A stretch of 64,000 bases of DNA from JAJDYQ01 sp965214035. GTDB lineage: Bacteria; Pseudomonadota; Gammaproteobacteria; JAJDYQ01. The DNA lies in assembly GCA_965214035.1 (NCBI GenBank), contig OZ243932.1:2108001-2172000 (forward strand). Reading direction: 5' to 3'. The notes beneath the pieces are model-generated. The model searched no databases. It had not been told where the DNA came from and worked only from the letters and a program-made list of their open reading frames with translations. The stretch's first letter is position 1; the number at the start of each line of letters is the position of its first letter. Positions 34,485 through 43,498 of the stretch are shown here, piece after piece. The translations under genes and the position numbers were made by a program.

Positions 34485-35480
34485 TCAGGGCACCGCAACC
34501 TGCGCAATCAGCTCGGCAATAAAGCGATCCGTCGAAATGCCCTCAGCTTCGGCTTCATAGTTCAGGATCAGACGATGACGCATGACATCAAAAGCCATCG
34601 ACTGGACATCCTCAGGGGTGACATAGTCGCGACCAGCCAGCCAGGCGTGTGCTCTGGAACAACGGTCCAGGGCAATCGAGGCGCGCGGACTGGCACCATA
34701 CTCTACCCACTGCGCCAGTTGCTCGCTGTACCGGTCAGGGTTGCGTGTGGCCAACACGAGCTGTAATAGATATTCCTCAACATTGTCAGCCATATGAATA
34801 TCCAGTATCTGGTGCCGGGCGGCAAACAGATCCGCCTGATTGAGCCGTTCGACATCCTGCAAACCTTCCTCTGTCTCTCTGGCATCCCGCCGGGCGATCA
34901 TCAGGATTTCCTTCTCATGCTCAGGTTCAGGGTAGTCAATAAAAACATGAAGCAGAAAACGATCCAGTTGCGCCTCCGGCAATGGATAAGTACCCTCCTG
35001 CTCAATAGGGTTTTGCGTGGCCATAACCATAAACAGATCAGGAAGCGGATAAGAGGTATTCCCAACCGTAATCTGCCGCTCGGCCATGGCCTCCAGCAAC
35101 GCTGACTGCACCTTGGCGGGTGCGCGATTGACCTCATCGGCCAGGATCAGATTATTAAACAGCGGACCTTGCTGAAAAACAAAACTGGCATCCTGCGGGC
35201 GGTAAATATCTGTACCGGTCAGATCTGCAGGCAGCAGATCGGGAGTAAACTGCACCCGGTGAAATTCACACTCGATACCCTCACTCAGGGCCTTGACTGC
35301 ACGGGTTTTGGCAAGGCCCGGCGCACCTTCCACCAGCAGATGGCCATTGGCCAATAATGCGATCAACAAACGACTTACCAGCTTGTGCTGCCCCACAATC
35401 TGCCGCTCAATACAGGCTTGCAGGGACTGAATCCGGATCTGCTGTTCGGTTGCCGGTTCTGAGGCCGTCAGTGTATCCAT
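34485..35480 (-). CDS. moxR: MoxR-family AAA+ ATPase
   Basis: A 331-residue chaperone-like ATPase with Walker A EGAPGLAKTR, Walker B NLILADEVNRAPAK, sensor 1 VMATQNPIEQEGTYPLPEAQ and arginine-finger region QLDRFLLH. It heads the leftward operon moxR-DUF58-DUF4381-batA-batB/C-batD. A second, different MoxR lineage (RavA-like) lies at 17.4 kb. The 216 bases upstream separate it from a rightward gene. Confidence 0.94.
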   Translation of the reverse strand: MDTLTASEPATEQQIRIQSLQACIERQIVGQHKLVSRLLIALLANGHLLVEGAPGLAKTRAVKALSEGIECEFHRVQFTPDLLPADLTGTDIYRPQDASFVFQQGPLFNNLILADEVNRAPAKVQSALLEAMAERQITVGNTSYPLPDLFMVMATQNPIEQEGTYPLPEAQLDRFLLHVFIDYPEPEHEKEILMIARRDARETEEGLQDVERLNQADLFAARHQILDIHMADNVEEYLLQLVLATRNPDRYSEQLAQWVEYGASPRASIALDRCSRAHAWLAGRDYVTPEDVQSMAFDVMRHRLILNYEAEAEGISTDRFIAELIAQVAVP

Positions 35481-35696
35481 GTCTTAAATATTTTCCGATA
35501 TTCCCGGAGAGTTGCTATTGACCAGCGGATAAAAAACAGGTTCATCGCAAAACGCCCATTTTACACCATTTCCCATGATGACTCATTACTAAAGTCCTCA
35601 ATGATCATCACCACCTGCCAGATCAATCCCAAAATATGGCAAATCCCCCCACACCGGTTAAAATTAAAATCGAATCATCCGGGCACAAACATACCC

Positions 35697-36008
35697 ATGA
35701 AAAAGCTATACACTGGAAAAAACGCCATAGAGATTAATCACCTGTGCGCCCTGCTGAAGCTGGAAGGCATTGAGGCACAGGTCAAAAATATCTACTCGGT
35801 ATCTGCCTTTGGAGAAATACCCTACGAGGACTCCCTGCCACAGCTCTGGGTAGAAGACCACGACCATGAGCGGGCTGCCAGTATATTAAGCCGCGAAATG
35901 TCGGCCGATGATGCCCACCTTAAAACCTGGAGCTGCCCCCGGTGTCAGGAAAAAATTGATGGTGTTTACGGGCAGTGCTGGAACTGCGGATATATTGCGG
36001 AAGGTTAA
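35697..36008 (+). CDS. DUF2007-type protein with C-terminal zinc ribbon
   Basis: A 103-residue protein from ATG 35697. The first 70 residues (KKLYTGKNAIEINHLCALLK, EGIEAQVKN, QLWVEDHDHERAASIL) match the small alpha-beta DUF2007 fold related to PII-like domains. The C-terminus is a CPRC...CWNC zinc ribbon. Function is unknown; such proteins are called putative signal-transducing proteins. It ends 14 bases before the murG-like gene, so the two are probably co-transcribed. Confidence 0.78.
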   Translation: MKKLYTGKNAIEINHLCALLKLEGIEAQVKNIYSVSAFGEIPYEDSLPQLWVEDHDHERAASILSREMSADDAHLKTWSCPRCQEKIDGVYGQCWNCGYIAEG

Positions 36009-36022
36009 CAAGGAAAGCATCC

Positions 36023-37084
36023 ATGAGTAAATTCATCCTGCTGACCGGTGGAGGAACTGCCGGACATGTCACACCCAACATCGCTCTGATCCCCCGCCTG
36101 CGGGCCGCCGGTCATCACGTGGAATATGTCGGCACCTCAAGGGGTATAGAGCACCATCTGATAGAACCTTTAGAAGTACCGTTTCATACCATTACAGCAG
36201 GCAAGCTGCGTCGCTATTTTAGCTGGCACAACCTTACCGATATCTTCCGTATCAAGCTGGGGTTTCTGCAGGCACTGCTACTGATGTTTAGATGTCGGCC
36301 CGACATTCTGTTCAGCAAGGGCGGTTTTGTTGCAGCGCCGGTTGTCTGGGCCGCATGGCTATTCCGTGTGCCGATAGTGATACACGAATCGGACCTGATG
36401 CCAGGACTGGCAAACAGGCTCTCAATACCCTTCGCACAACGGGTATGCTACAGCTTCAGGGAAACGGCGGACCACCTCCCCGCGAAAAAGGCCATTTACA
36501 CCGGCATTCCTGTCCGTGAAGAACTACTGAAAGGTGATCCCGACAAAGGGCGCGAAATACTCCGATTCGAAGAAAACAAACCTGTCCTTCTGGTTATCGG
36601 CGGAAGCCTTGGTTCTCAAGCCATTAACCGGGCCGTTCGGCAATCACTGGAAGAGCTGCTTAAAAGTTTTAATATTGTGCACATCTGCGGCACCGGCAAC
36701 AAACAGGAAACCCTGCTTACCTATGAAGGATATCGCCAGTATGAATACGTCAGCGACCCGCTAAAACACTTTTTTGCCGCTACAACGCTGGTCATATCAC
36801 GCGCCGGGGCAACCATGCTGTTTGAGCTGCTGGCGTTACGAAAACCGCATCTGCTCATTCCGCTATCGAAAAAAGCCAGCCGTGGTGACCAGATGCTTAA
36901 TGCTGCCTCATTTGAAAAACTGGGCTACAGCATGGTTCTCCAGGAAGAACGGCTGGGCAAAAAAACCCTGCTGCAATCGATTCGGCAACTATATGAAGCA
37001 CGCGACGACTATATCGACAGGCTGCAGCGAGCCGATGAAGGACAGGCTCTGCACCGGGTACTGCAAGCCATAACGACACCATAA
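36023..37084 (+). CDS. murG: MurG-like N-acetylglucosaminyltransferase outside the dcw cluster
   Basis: A 353-residue GT-B glycosyltransferase. The N-terminal Gly-rich loop is TGGGTAGHVTPNIAL; the C-terminal donor domain has VIGGSLGSQAINRAV, ISRAGATMLFELLALRKP and PLSKKASRGDQMLNA. The last segment resembles Firmicutes-type MurG rather than the usual proteobacterial form. MurG adds GlcNAc to lipid I. No division-cell wall genes surround it, so it may be a second copy or a glycosyltransferase of another polymer. ATG 36023 follows AAGGAAA. Confidence 0.8.
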   Translation: MSKFILLTGGGTAGHVTPNIALIPRLRAAGHHVEYVGTSRGIEHHLIEPLEVPFHTITAGKLRRYFSWHNLTDIFRIKLGFLQALLLMFRCRPDILFSKGGFVAAPVVWAAWLFRVPIVIHESDLMPGLANRLSIPFAQRVCYSFRETADHLPAKKAIYTGIPVREELLKGDPDKGREILRFEENKPVLLVIGGSLGSQAINRAVRQSLEELLKSFNIVHICGTGNKQETLLTYEGYRQYEYVSDPLKHFFAATTLVISRAGATMLFELLALRKPHLLIPLSKKASRGDQMLNAASFEKLGYSMVLQEERLGKKTLLQSIRQLYEARDDYIDRLQRADEGQALHRVLQAITTP

Positions 37085-37108
37085 CCAGCCACCCATGCCG
37101 GGACAATC

Positions 37109-37990
37109 TTACTTCTGTTTCTCGGCGAAATCCGGGTTTTGGATGGCCGGCAGGCTTTTCAGATAGACGGCCATAGCCTTCAGGTCTTCGCTACTCAGAT
37201 GACTGGTGCCATCATCGACCACCTCAGACATAAAGCCACCGGTATAGTCACCATCGGGAAGTGCTCCGGTCTCCAGAAAATAGACCATATCATCCACCGA
37301 CCATCTACCGATGCCGGTACTGCGGTGCGGCGTAATATTCGGAGCAGATTCCCCCTCTGCACCGTCCTTCGCTCCAGCCAAAAAACGTGATGAATCCAGT
37401 GCGCCAAAGCGATTGCGCGGCGTATGGCACTCCGAACAATGACCGATAGCAACCAGATAGCTGCCGCGGTTATATTCAGCATCCTTGTCCGGTGCAATGG
37501 AAAACTCGGCCGGCTCGAAGAACAATCCTTTCCAGACTGCCACAGCCCCGCGCCACAGATACCAGGGCAATACATGCTCAAGGTTGGCAGCAGTGATCGG
37601 CTTTACCGTGCGCAGATAGGCGGCAATCGCCTTGATATCCTCATCCCTCAGCCGGGAATAGGAAGTATAGGGAAACGCTGGGTAGTAATGGCTGCCGTCG
37701 GGCGCGATACCATGGCGCAATGCCTGCAAAAAATCATCATCCGACCACTGACCGATACCATATTGCGGATCAGACGTGATATTCGGTGAAAAAAAGGTTC
37801 CGAAAGGCGTCCGCAATGCACGACCACCGGCAAGGAAGCCACCTCCGCCGTTATCATGGTCGTCAGGGTTGGTATGACAGGAAACGCAGCCGGCGGCCCG
37901 CACCAGATATGCGCCCCTGTCAACCAGAGTATCACTGCCCCAAAGCGGTGCTGCCGCAAACAGTGACAGGGAAAAAACCCATCGAGTCAT
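37109..37990 (-). CDS. Secreted diheme cytochrome c
   Basis: From ATG 37990 it encodes 293 residues: a signal peptide (RWVFSLSLFAAAPLWGSD) and two class I cytochrome c domains with heme sites CVSCH and CSECH. Distal segments with candidate axial Met or His include YYPAFPYTSYSRL and ALPDGDYTGGFMSEV. The layout resembles cytochrome subunits of alcohol/aldehyde or sulfite-type dehydrogenases, but no catalytic subunit gene is adjacent. The open frame extends to 38062 across a fossil cytochrome fragment. A role in periplasmic electron transfer during sulfur oxidation is an inference. Confidence 0.85.
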   Translation of the reverse strand: MTRWVFSLSLFAAAPLWGSDTLVDRGAYLVRAAGCVSCHTNPDDHDNGGGGFLAGGRALRTPFGTFFSPNITSDPQYGIGQWSDDDFLQALRHGIAPDGSHYYPAFPYTSYSRLRDEDIKAIAAYLRTVKPITAANLEHVLPWYLWRGAVAVWKGLFFEPAEFSIAPDKDAEYNRGSYLVAIGHCSECHTPRNRFGALDSSRFLAGAKDGAEGESAPNITPHRSTGIGRWSVDDMVYFLETGALPDGDYTGGFMSEVVDDGTSHLSSEDLKAMAVYLKSLPAIQNPDFAEKQK

Positions 37991-38014
37991 GCAGGACAGG
38001 CTATTCGTCCTTTC

Positions 38015-38043
38015 GACGAAAATCCTCGCGACAAGCCTTACAG
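38015..38043 (-). repeat. Fossil duplicate of the cytochrome c' gene end
   Basis: This 29-base stretch matches 38089-38117 (the end of cytochrome c') at 25 positions. On the minus strand it reads CKACREDFRRKDE then stop, against CKGCHEDFRQKHEH in the intact gene. The heme-ligand His has become Arg, so it is a dead partial duplication 74 bases away. Confidence 0.7.
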
Positions 38044-38065
38044 CAAGCAATACATGCGCCATAAA

Positions 38066-38533
38066 CTAATGATTGTGCTCGTGCTTCTGACGAAAGTCCT
38101 CGTGACAACCCTTACAGCCCTTACCCACCTCCCTGAAGGCGGCAACTACATCATCCTCGCTACCGGTCTCTACGGCCTTGACAAAATTCTCGATACTGGT
38201 CTTTGACTTGTCGGAGGCCTCCCTGAAATCATCCCATCTCTCCCAGAGAATCTCTTTGGCTTCCGTCTCACCGAAATCAGAACCTTCAGGAAACAGTCCG
38301 GGAATATCCCGAGACAGTGCCAGCAAACCGTCGGCATGAGCTTTCAATTGATCCCGATGAGAGATTTTGCCACGCACAATCAGGGCAGAGGCACCCATAT
38401 GACCACCGATAGCCTTCATCACCGCCTGACGGTATTTGATCTGATTTTCGGCCTCGTCGGCCACGGATAAAGCCGGCAAAATAAACAGCGCACAAACAAC
38501 CAACAACGGCAATGACTTGAGCACGAATTTCAT
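38066..38533 (-). CDS. Cytochrome c' (c-type, four-helix)
   Basis: A 155-residue periplasmic protein with a signal peptide ending near LSVADEAE and a C-terminal heme motif CKGCH followed by EDFRQKH, as in the cytochrome c' family. The N-terminal IKYRQAVMKAIGGHMGA is also typical (QxxM region). Cytochromes c' bind NO and CO and are common in denitrifying and sulfur-oxidising proteobacteria. It is followed by the fossil duplicate and the diheme cytochrome, probably in one transcript. Confidence 0.92.
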   Translation of the reverse strand: MKFVLKSLPLLVVCALFILPALSVADEAENQIKYRQAVMKAIGGHMGASALIVRGKISHRDQLKAHADGLLALSRDIPGLFPEGSDFGETEAKEILWERWDDFREASDKSKTSIENFVKAVETGSEDDVVAAFREVGKGCKGCHEDFRQKHEHNH

Positions 38534-38679
38534 AAAATCTCTCCTTAAAATAAAATGACCCTAAGGCAACCATTATAACGATACGGACGGAAAATAAACC
38601 AATAATCAACGATACCAGGCCGGCATACTACCTTGCCGGACAGTATGGCAGCTTCTACACTTATAGCCCGAAAGCATTC

Positions 38680-41016
38680 ATGAGTACGCATACAGCAACA
38701 TATCTGGCATTATTTATGCTTGTTCTGATGGTTCCCGGCGGCTGTGGTGGCGGTGGTGGCGGTGGAATGAACCGGCCCGATCCACCACCGGAAGAGTCCA
38801 ATGTCGGGGAAAACAGCATCGAGCAGGGGCCCACTTCCGATGAGTTCAACATGCAGGTCGAAACCCTGGCTGCCAGCTACCGGCAGGATGCCAGCTTCCG
38901 CAATCAGTGGGGCCTGCTCTCCATCAATGCTGATCGGGCCTACGCCCATATCGACATTGCCACAAGCACCGCACCGGGCACTGGTATCACCATCGGTTTC
39001 ATAGACACCGGCATTGATCAGGGACATCCCCTGTTTGAAGACAGCACCATCAACGAAGAATTTCTATTCAGTGCAACCGACGAAACCGGTGCACGCTTCT
39101 CGCATGGAACCGCGGTAGCAAGTGTGGCTGCCGCATCACGGCAATCTCAATACACACGGGCAGCACATGGCGTCGCTTGGGGTGCCGATATTGCCATGTT
39201 CGCCATACCACTCGGCTCGGGTGGCGGCAACTACAGGCCGACATCTACCCAGTCACTGGGTGACAGCGACGCTGGCTTTGCAAATCTGTTCAACCACGCT
39301 CTGAACTGGCGCGACGGTCAACGCACGCTGGACATCCTTAATCTAAGCTTCGGGGCCAGTGGCATCATCGACAACTACAATGAACAATCCTTACGCACCA
39401 GCTTCCGCCAGACAATCGCTGCTCTGGCTCAGGCCGATGCCGATGATAAAGCTATCCTTGTATGGGCCGCCGGCAATGCCCATGGCGACCCCTGTGACGA
39501 CACCGACGCCAGCTGGTGTGAAGACGAAGACGGCGACGGGAGAGGCACCGTCAATGCTGTCTCTGTTGAGCTCATGCCCGGACTGGCCGCCCGGATACCG
39601 GAATTGCGAGCACATACTCTGACAGTTGTGGCGGTGGCCGCGGATGGCACCATAGCCGACTTTTCCAATCGTTGTGGTATTGCCACCAACTACTGTCTGG
39701 CAGCGCCCGGTGAAGATATCGTGGTGGCCTACTTCGGTCGCAAATCATCAAACTGTAGCGCTGACTGTGACGGAGAACGGGGTACCGCGGTATCAAGAGG
39801 GACATCTTATGCTGCACCGATGGTCAGTGGTTCGCTGGCCCTCATGAAACAACTCTTTCGTGATCAACTTTCCAACACGCAGCTCGCCGCACGACTATTA
39901 CTCACAGCCAACAAGAGCGGAATCTATTCTGATCAGTCCATATACGGTCAGGGCCTGCTGGACATCGGTGCCGCCACAGCACCGGTCGGCATGACAACCG
40001 TTACGCTTGGAGATCGGGTAACTGACCCTGGAGTCGAACTATATAAAACCCGCATAGAGCTGGGGCGGGCATTCGGTGACGCCCTGCAACAGTCACTTGC
40101 CGGTCAGGAAATCGTCACCTTTGACTCGCTCGGCGCACCGTTCTGGTTTAAGCTGGACAAAATTACCACCACCGCACAAACACCAACAGCTTCGGCACGG
40201 CTGCATCGGTTCCTGCACCCCGCTGCGACAGGTGCCAAATACAGGTCAGCACAGCTACAGATCGGTCCTGTCAAACATTTGATTCATTCGACAGACTTAC
40301 CCGCCACGCTCTCCAGTGAAAATCTGGTCGGTCATCTTGCTCTTGTCGAACAGGCTCCCGGCCTGAGCATCGGCGATATGAATAATATTGCCATGACTAC
40401 CTTCACCACAGAGGGCACATCCGCACAACAGCCGGCGACCGGAGCGGCGCTTGCCTGGAAACCAACAGATAGCTCATTTAGCCTGCATGCTGGCTGGCTG
40501 GCAGAGCAACGAAGCCTGCTGGGAGGCACAGCTGATGGTGCCTTCGGGACGCTGTCCGCCAATACGGTGTTTACCGGTATTCAGGCAAATACCATGCTTG
40601 GCCATTGGCGACTGGGCGCCGATGCAGAACTCGGCACAGTGACCCCGGCTACCCGCAGTGGCATGATCACCGACACTACGGAATTACTGACCAGTTCATT
40701 CAGCCTGCGTGCCAACCGGGCACTGGCCGACGGTGTACTGCATCTTTCGCTGGTACAGCCGTTGCGTATCGAAAACGGCCGCGCATCCCTGATGGTGCCG
40801 GCAGGCCGAACAAAAGCCGGTGACGTAATACGACAACCTGTCCTGGCCGACCTGACACCCGATGGTCGGCAAATAGACATTGCCGCCGAATGGCATCGGC
40901 AGCTACCGTCCGGCGAGCTGCGCCTCGGTGCTATCTGGAGTCATGAACCGGGTCACCGTGCGACGGCTGCCCCGGAAATGACATTGCTGGCCGGTTGGCG
41001 CCTGAGATTTAAGTAA
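38680..41016 (+). CDS. S8 subtilase with C-terminal beta-barrel-like region (autotransporter type)
   Basis: A 778-residue exported protease. The N-terminus has a signal with a possible lipobox (VPGGC22) and a Gly-rich linker. The subtilisin triad is D109 (FIDTGID), H142 (SHGTAVAS) and S376 (GTSYAAPMVSG), with the oxyanion Asn region WAAGNAHGD. Two disulfide-prone cysteine pairs occur in a Ca-binding-like insert (CDDTDASWCEDEDGDGRG). The last 280 residues are beta-rich and end LAGWRLRFK, like a translocator barrel. It is transcribed divergently from the cytochrome c' gene. The substrate is unknown. Confidence 0.87.
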   Translation: MSTHTATYLALFMLVLMVPGGCGGGGGGGMNRPDPPPEESNVGENSIEQGPTSDEFNMQVETLAASYRQDASFRNQWGLLSINADRAYAHIDIATSTAPGTGITIGFIDTGIDQGHPLFEDSTINEEFLFSATDETGARFSHGTAVASVAAASRQSQYTRAAHGVAWGADIAMFAIPLGSGGGNYRPTSTQSLGDSDAGFANLFNHALNWRDGQRTLDILNLSFGASGIIDNYNEQSLRTSFRQTIAALAQADADDKAILVWAAGNAHGDPCDDTDASWCEDEDGDGRGTVNAVSVELMPGLAARIPELRAHTLTVVAVAADGTIADFSNRCGIATNYCLAAPGEDIVVAYFGRKSSNCSADCDGERGTAVSRGTSYAAPMVSGSLALMKQLFRDQLSNTQLAARLLLTANKSGIYSDQSIYGQGLLDIGAATAPVGMTTVTLGDRVTDPGVELYKTRIELGRAFGDALQQSLAGQEIVTFDSLGAPFWFKLDKITTTAQTPTASARLHRFLHPAATGAKYRSAQLQIGPVKHLIHSTDLPATLSSENLVGHLALVEQAPGLSIGDMNNIAMTTFTTEGTSAQQPATGAALAWKPTDSSFSLHAGWLAEQRSLLGGTADGAFGTLSANTVFTGIQANTMLGHWRLGADAELGTVTPATRSGMITDTTELLTSSFSLRANRALADGVLHLSLVQPLRIENGRASLMVPAGRTKAGDVIRQPVLADLTPDGRQIDIAAEWHRQLPSGELRLGAIWSHEPGHRATAAPEMTLLAGWRLRFK

Positions 41017-41083
41017 AGTGGCGAGGCTTATCAAAGCCTGCCAGATTCGGATGCTGCTGCCGGCACCGAATAGCAGCAGCACA

Positions 41084-43465
41084 TCAGACATCAATATTGA
41101 CCGCCGATAGCGAGTTATTTTCGATAAAGTCTCTGCGGGGTTCCACCTGATCGCCCATCAGAGTCGTGAAGATTTCATCGGCAGCTATTGCATCTTCTAC
41201 TTTGACCTGTAATAATCTACGTGTCCCAGGGTCCAGAGTAGTCTCCCAAAGCTGATCAGGATTCATTTCTCCCAGTCCTTTATAACGCTGGATGGACTGA
41301 CCCTTTCTGGCCTGTTCCAGAAGCCAGTCTATGGCTTCATCAAAGGCCTTCACGGGGAGTGACTGTTCACCACGCCGTATGATCGCATTCTCATCAAGAA
41401 GCCCGGACAGATTTTCCCCAAGCCGGTAAATTTCCCGATATTCCACCGTTTCAAAAAAGTTTTCAGCGATAATTTTGTTGGTGGTCACACCGTGTCGGCT
41501 AATCCGTAAATGTATTTTGTAGCCATTGCCTTCGTTGTGATCAAACAAAAAACCATATCGTTGTTTACTCTTCTCATTCAGTGTCTGCACAAAAGACTGC
41601 AACCATTGCTGTACATCGTCACCGGACCTCAGGGGCAGGCGGATCATATGTGACAGGACTTCAACCGGATAACGATTTTGCAGCCGCTCAATAATCGACA
41701 TGACATTCATGTATTGCGATGCCAGATTTTGCAACGCAACACCATTAATACCAGTGTCTCCTGCACCGGTGTGCAAAGTGCTGCCCTCAAGGGCAACCTG
41801 GAGTAAATAGTCGTTCAATTCAGCATCGTCTTTCACGTAGTGTTCCTGTTTATTTTTCTTGACCTTATACAACGGGGGTTGTGCCACATAAACATGCCCC
41901 TGCTCAATCAGGACTGGCATCTGGCGGTAAAAAAAAGTCAGCAGCAGGGTACGGATGTGCGAGCCATCAACATCAGCATCTGTCATAATGATCAGGCGGT
42001 GGTAGCGTAGCTTTGCCAGATTAAATTCATCTTTGCCGATCCCTGTACCAAGTGCCGTAATCAGAGTACCGACTTCGGCAGAGGACAACATTTTGTCGAA
42101 ACGTGCCTTCTCCACATTGAGGATTTTCCCCTTTAACGGCAGGATTGCCTGATATTTGCGGTTGCGGCCCTGTTTGGCAGAACCACCGGCAGAGTCACCC
42201 TCCACAATAAAGAGTTCGCATTGTGCCGGGTCTTTTTCCTGACAGTCGGCCAGCTTTCCTGGCAGTCCTGCAATATCAAGTACGCCCTTGCGGCGAGTCA
42301 TTTCGCGAGCCTTGCGGGCCGCTTCGCGAGCGCGGGCTGCTTCCTGAATTCTGGCAGTAATTACTTTGGCTTCGGCCGGATTTTCCAATAGAAACTCACT
42401 CAGCTTTTCGGCAAAAGCGGACTCCACCGCGCCCTTGACTTCTGAAGAAACCAGTTTGTCTTTGGTCTGGGATGAAAACTTGGGATCAGATACCTTCACC
42501 GAGAGTACAGCGGTCAATCCTTCTCTAGCATCGTCGCCCATGACATTGAGACGGTCTTTTTTGGCCGTACCGGATGACTCCATATAACTGTTCAGGGTGC
42601 GCGTAAGGGCAGCACGAAAACCAGCCATATGGGTGCCACCATCCCGTTGCGGAATGTTATTGGTATAACAAAAGATATTTTCCTGATAGGAGTCATTCCA
42701 TTGCAAAGCGGCCTCGATCCCGATATCGCTTTTCTGTGTCGATATATTAGCTACGGTAGGATGGAGCGGTGCCTTATTACGGTTAAGGTGCTCCACAAAA
42801 GCCCTTATCCCGCCTTTGTACTCGAAAATATCTCTTTTGTCACTGCGCTCGTCGGTCAGGCAGATACGAACCCCGGAATTCAGGAAAGAGAGTTCGCGCA
42901 GGCGTTTCGCCAGAATGTCATAATGAAAATGAATATCTGAAAATATCTGTGTACTCGGCTTGAAGCGGATCTCGGTGCCAGTCCTCTCCGTAGCACGGAT
43001 CTCCTTTAATGGTGCCTGAGGTTCTCCCAAAACATAATTCTGCTGATAGGTCATACCCTGACGGCGAATAGTCAGTTTCAGGTTCTCCGACAGGGCATTG
43101 ACCACGGACACACCCACGCCGTGCAGACCGCCTGACACTTTATAGGAGTTATCATCGAATTTTCCTCCGGCATGCAACACGGTCAGGATAACCTCGGCAG
43201 CAGAGCGACCTTCTTCTTCATGGATATCGACCGGAATGCCCCGACCGTCATCCGTTACAGTGATCGATTCATCGCTGTGAATGATGACATCAATGCCAGA
43301 ACAATGGCCGGCAAGCGCCTCATCAATTGAGTTGTCAACAACCTCAAAGACCATGTGGTGCAGACCGGTTCCATCATCTGTATCACCGATATACATGCCT
43401 GGGCGCTTGCGTACAGCTTCCAGGCCCTTGAGCACTTTAATATTGGAGGAGTCGTAATTATTCAT
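41084..43465 (-). CDS. gyrB: DNA gyrase subunit B
   Basis: A 793-residue type II topoisomerase subunit. GHKL ATPase motifs are EVVDNSIDEALAGHC, TDDGRGIPVD and GGLHGVGVSVVNALS; the Toprim part has EGDSAGGSAKQGRNR, the PLKGKILNVEKAR segment and TDADVDGSHI. It forms gyrase with GyrA, encoded elsewhere. It ends the leftward dnaA-dnaN-recF-gyrB block. Confidence 0.98.
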   Translation of the reverse strand: MNNYDSSNIKVLKGLEAVRKRPGMYIGDTDDGTGLHHMVFEVVDNSIDEALAGHCSGIDVIIHSDESITVTDDGRGIPVDIHEEEGRSAAEVILTVLHAGGKFDDNSYKVSGGLHGVGVSVVNALSENLKLTIRRQGMTYQQNYVLGEPQAPLKEIRATERTGTEIRFKPSTQIFSDIHFHYDILAKRLRELSFLNSGVRICLTDERSDKRDIFEYKGGIRAFVEHLNRNKAPLHPTVANISTQKSDIGIEAALQWNDSYQENIFCYTNNIPQRDGGTHMAGFRAALTRTLNSYMESSGTAKKDRLNVMGDDAREGLTAVLSVKVSDPKFSSQTKDKLVSSEVKGAVESAFAEKLSEFLLENPAEAKVITARIQEAARAREAARKAREMTRRKGVLDIAGLPGKLADCQEKDPAQCELFIVEGDSAGGSAKQGRNRKYQAILPLKGKILNVEKARFDKMLSSAEVGTLITALGTGIGKDEFNLAKLRYHRLIIMTDADVDGSHIRTLLLTFFYRQMPVLIEQGHVYVAQPPLYKVKKNKQEHYVKDDAELNDYLLQVALEGSTLHTGAGDTGINGVALQNLASQYMNVMSIIERLQNRYPVEVLSHMIRLPLRSGDDVQQWLQSFVQTLNEKSKQRYGFLFDHNEGNGYKIHLRISRHGVTTNKIIAENFFETVEYREIYRLGENLSGLLDENAIIRRGEQSLPVKAFDEAIDWLLEQARKGQSIQRYKGLGEMNPDQLWETTLDPGTRRLLQVKVEDAIAADEIFTTLMGDQVEPRRDFIENNSLSAVNIDV

Positions 43466-43498
43466 GAGTTAGCGGCATTGTCCGATTGGGTGAAACAT

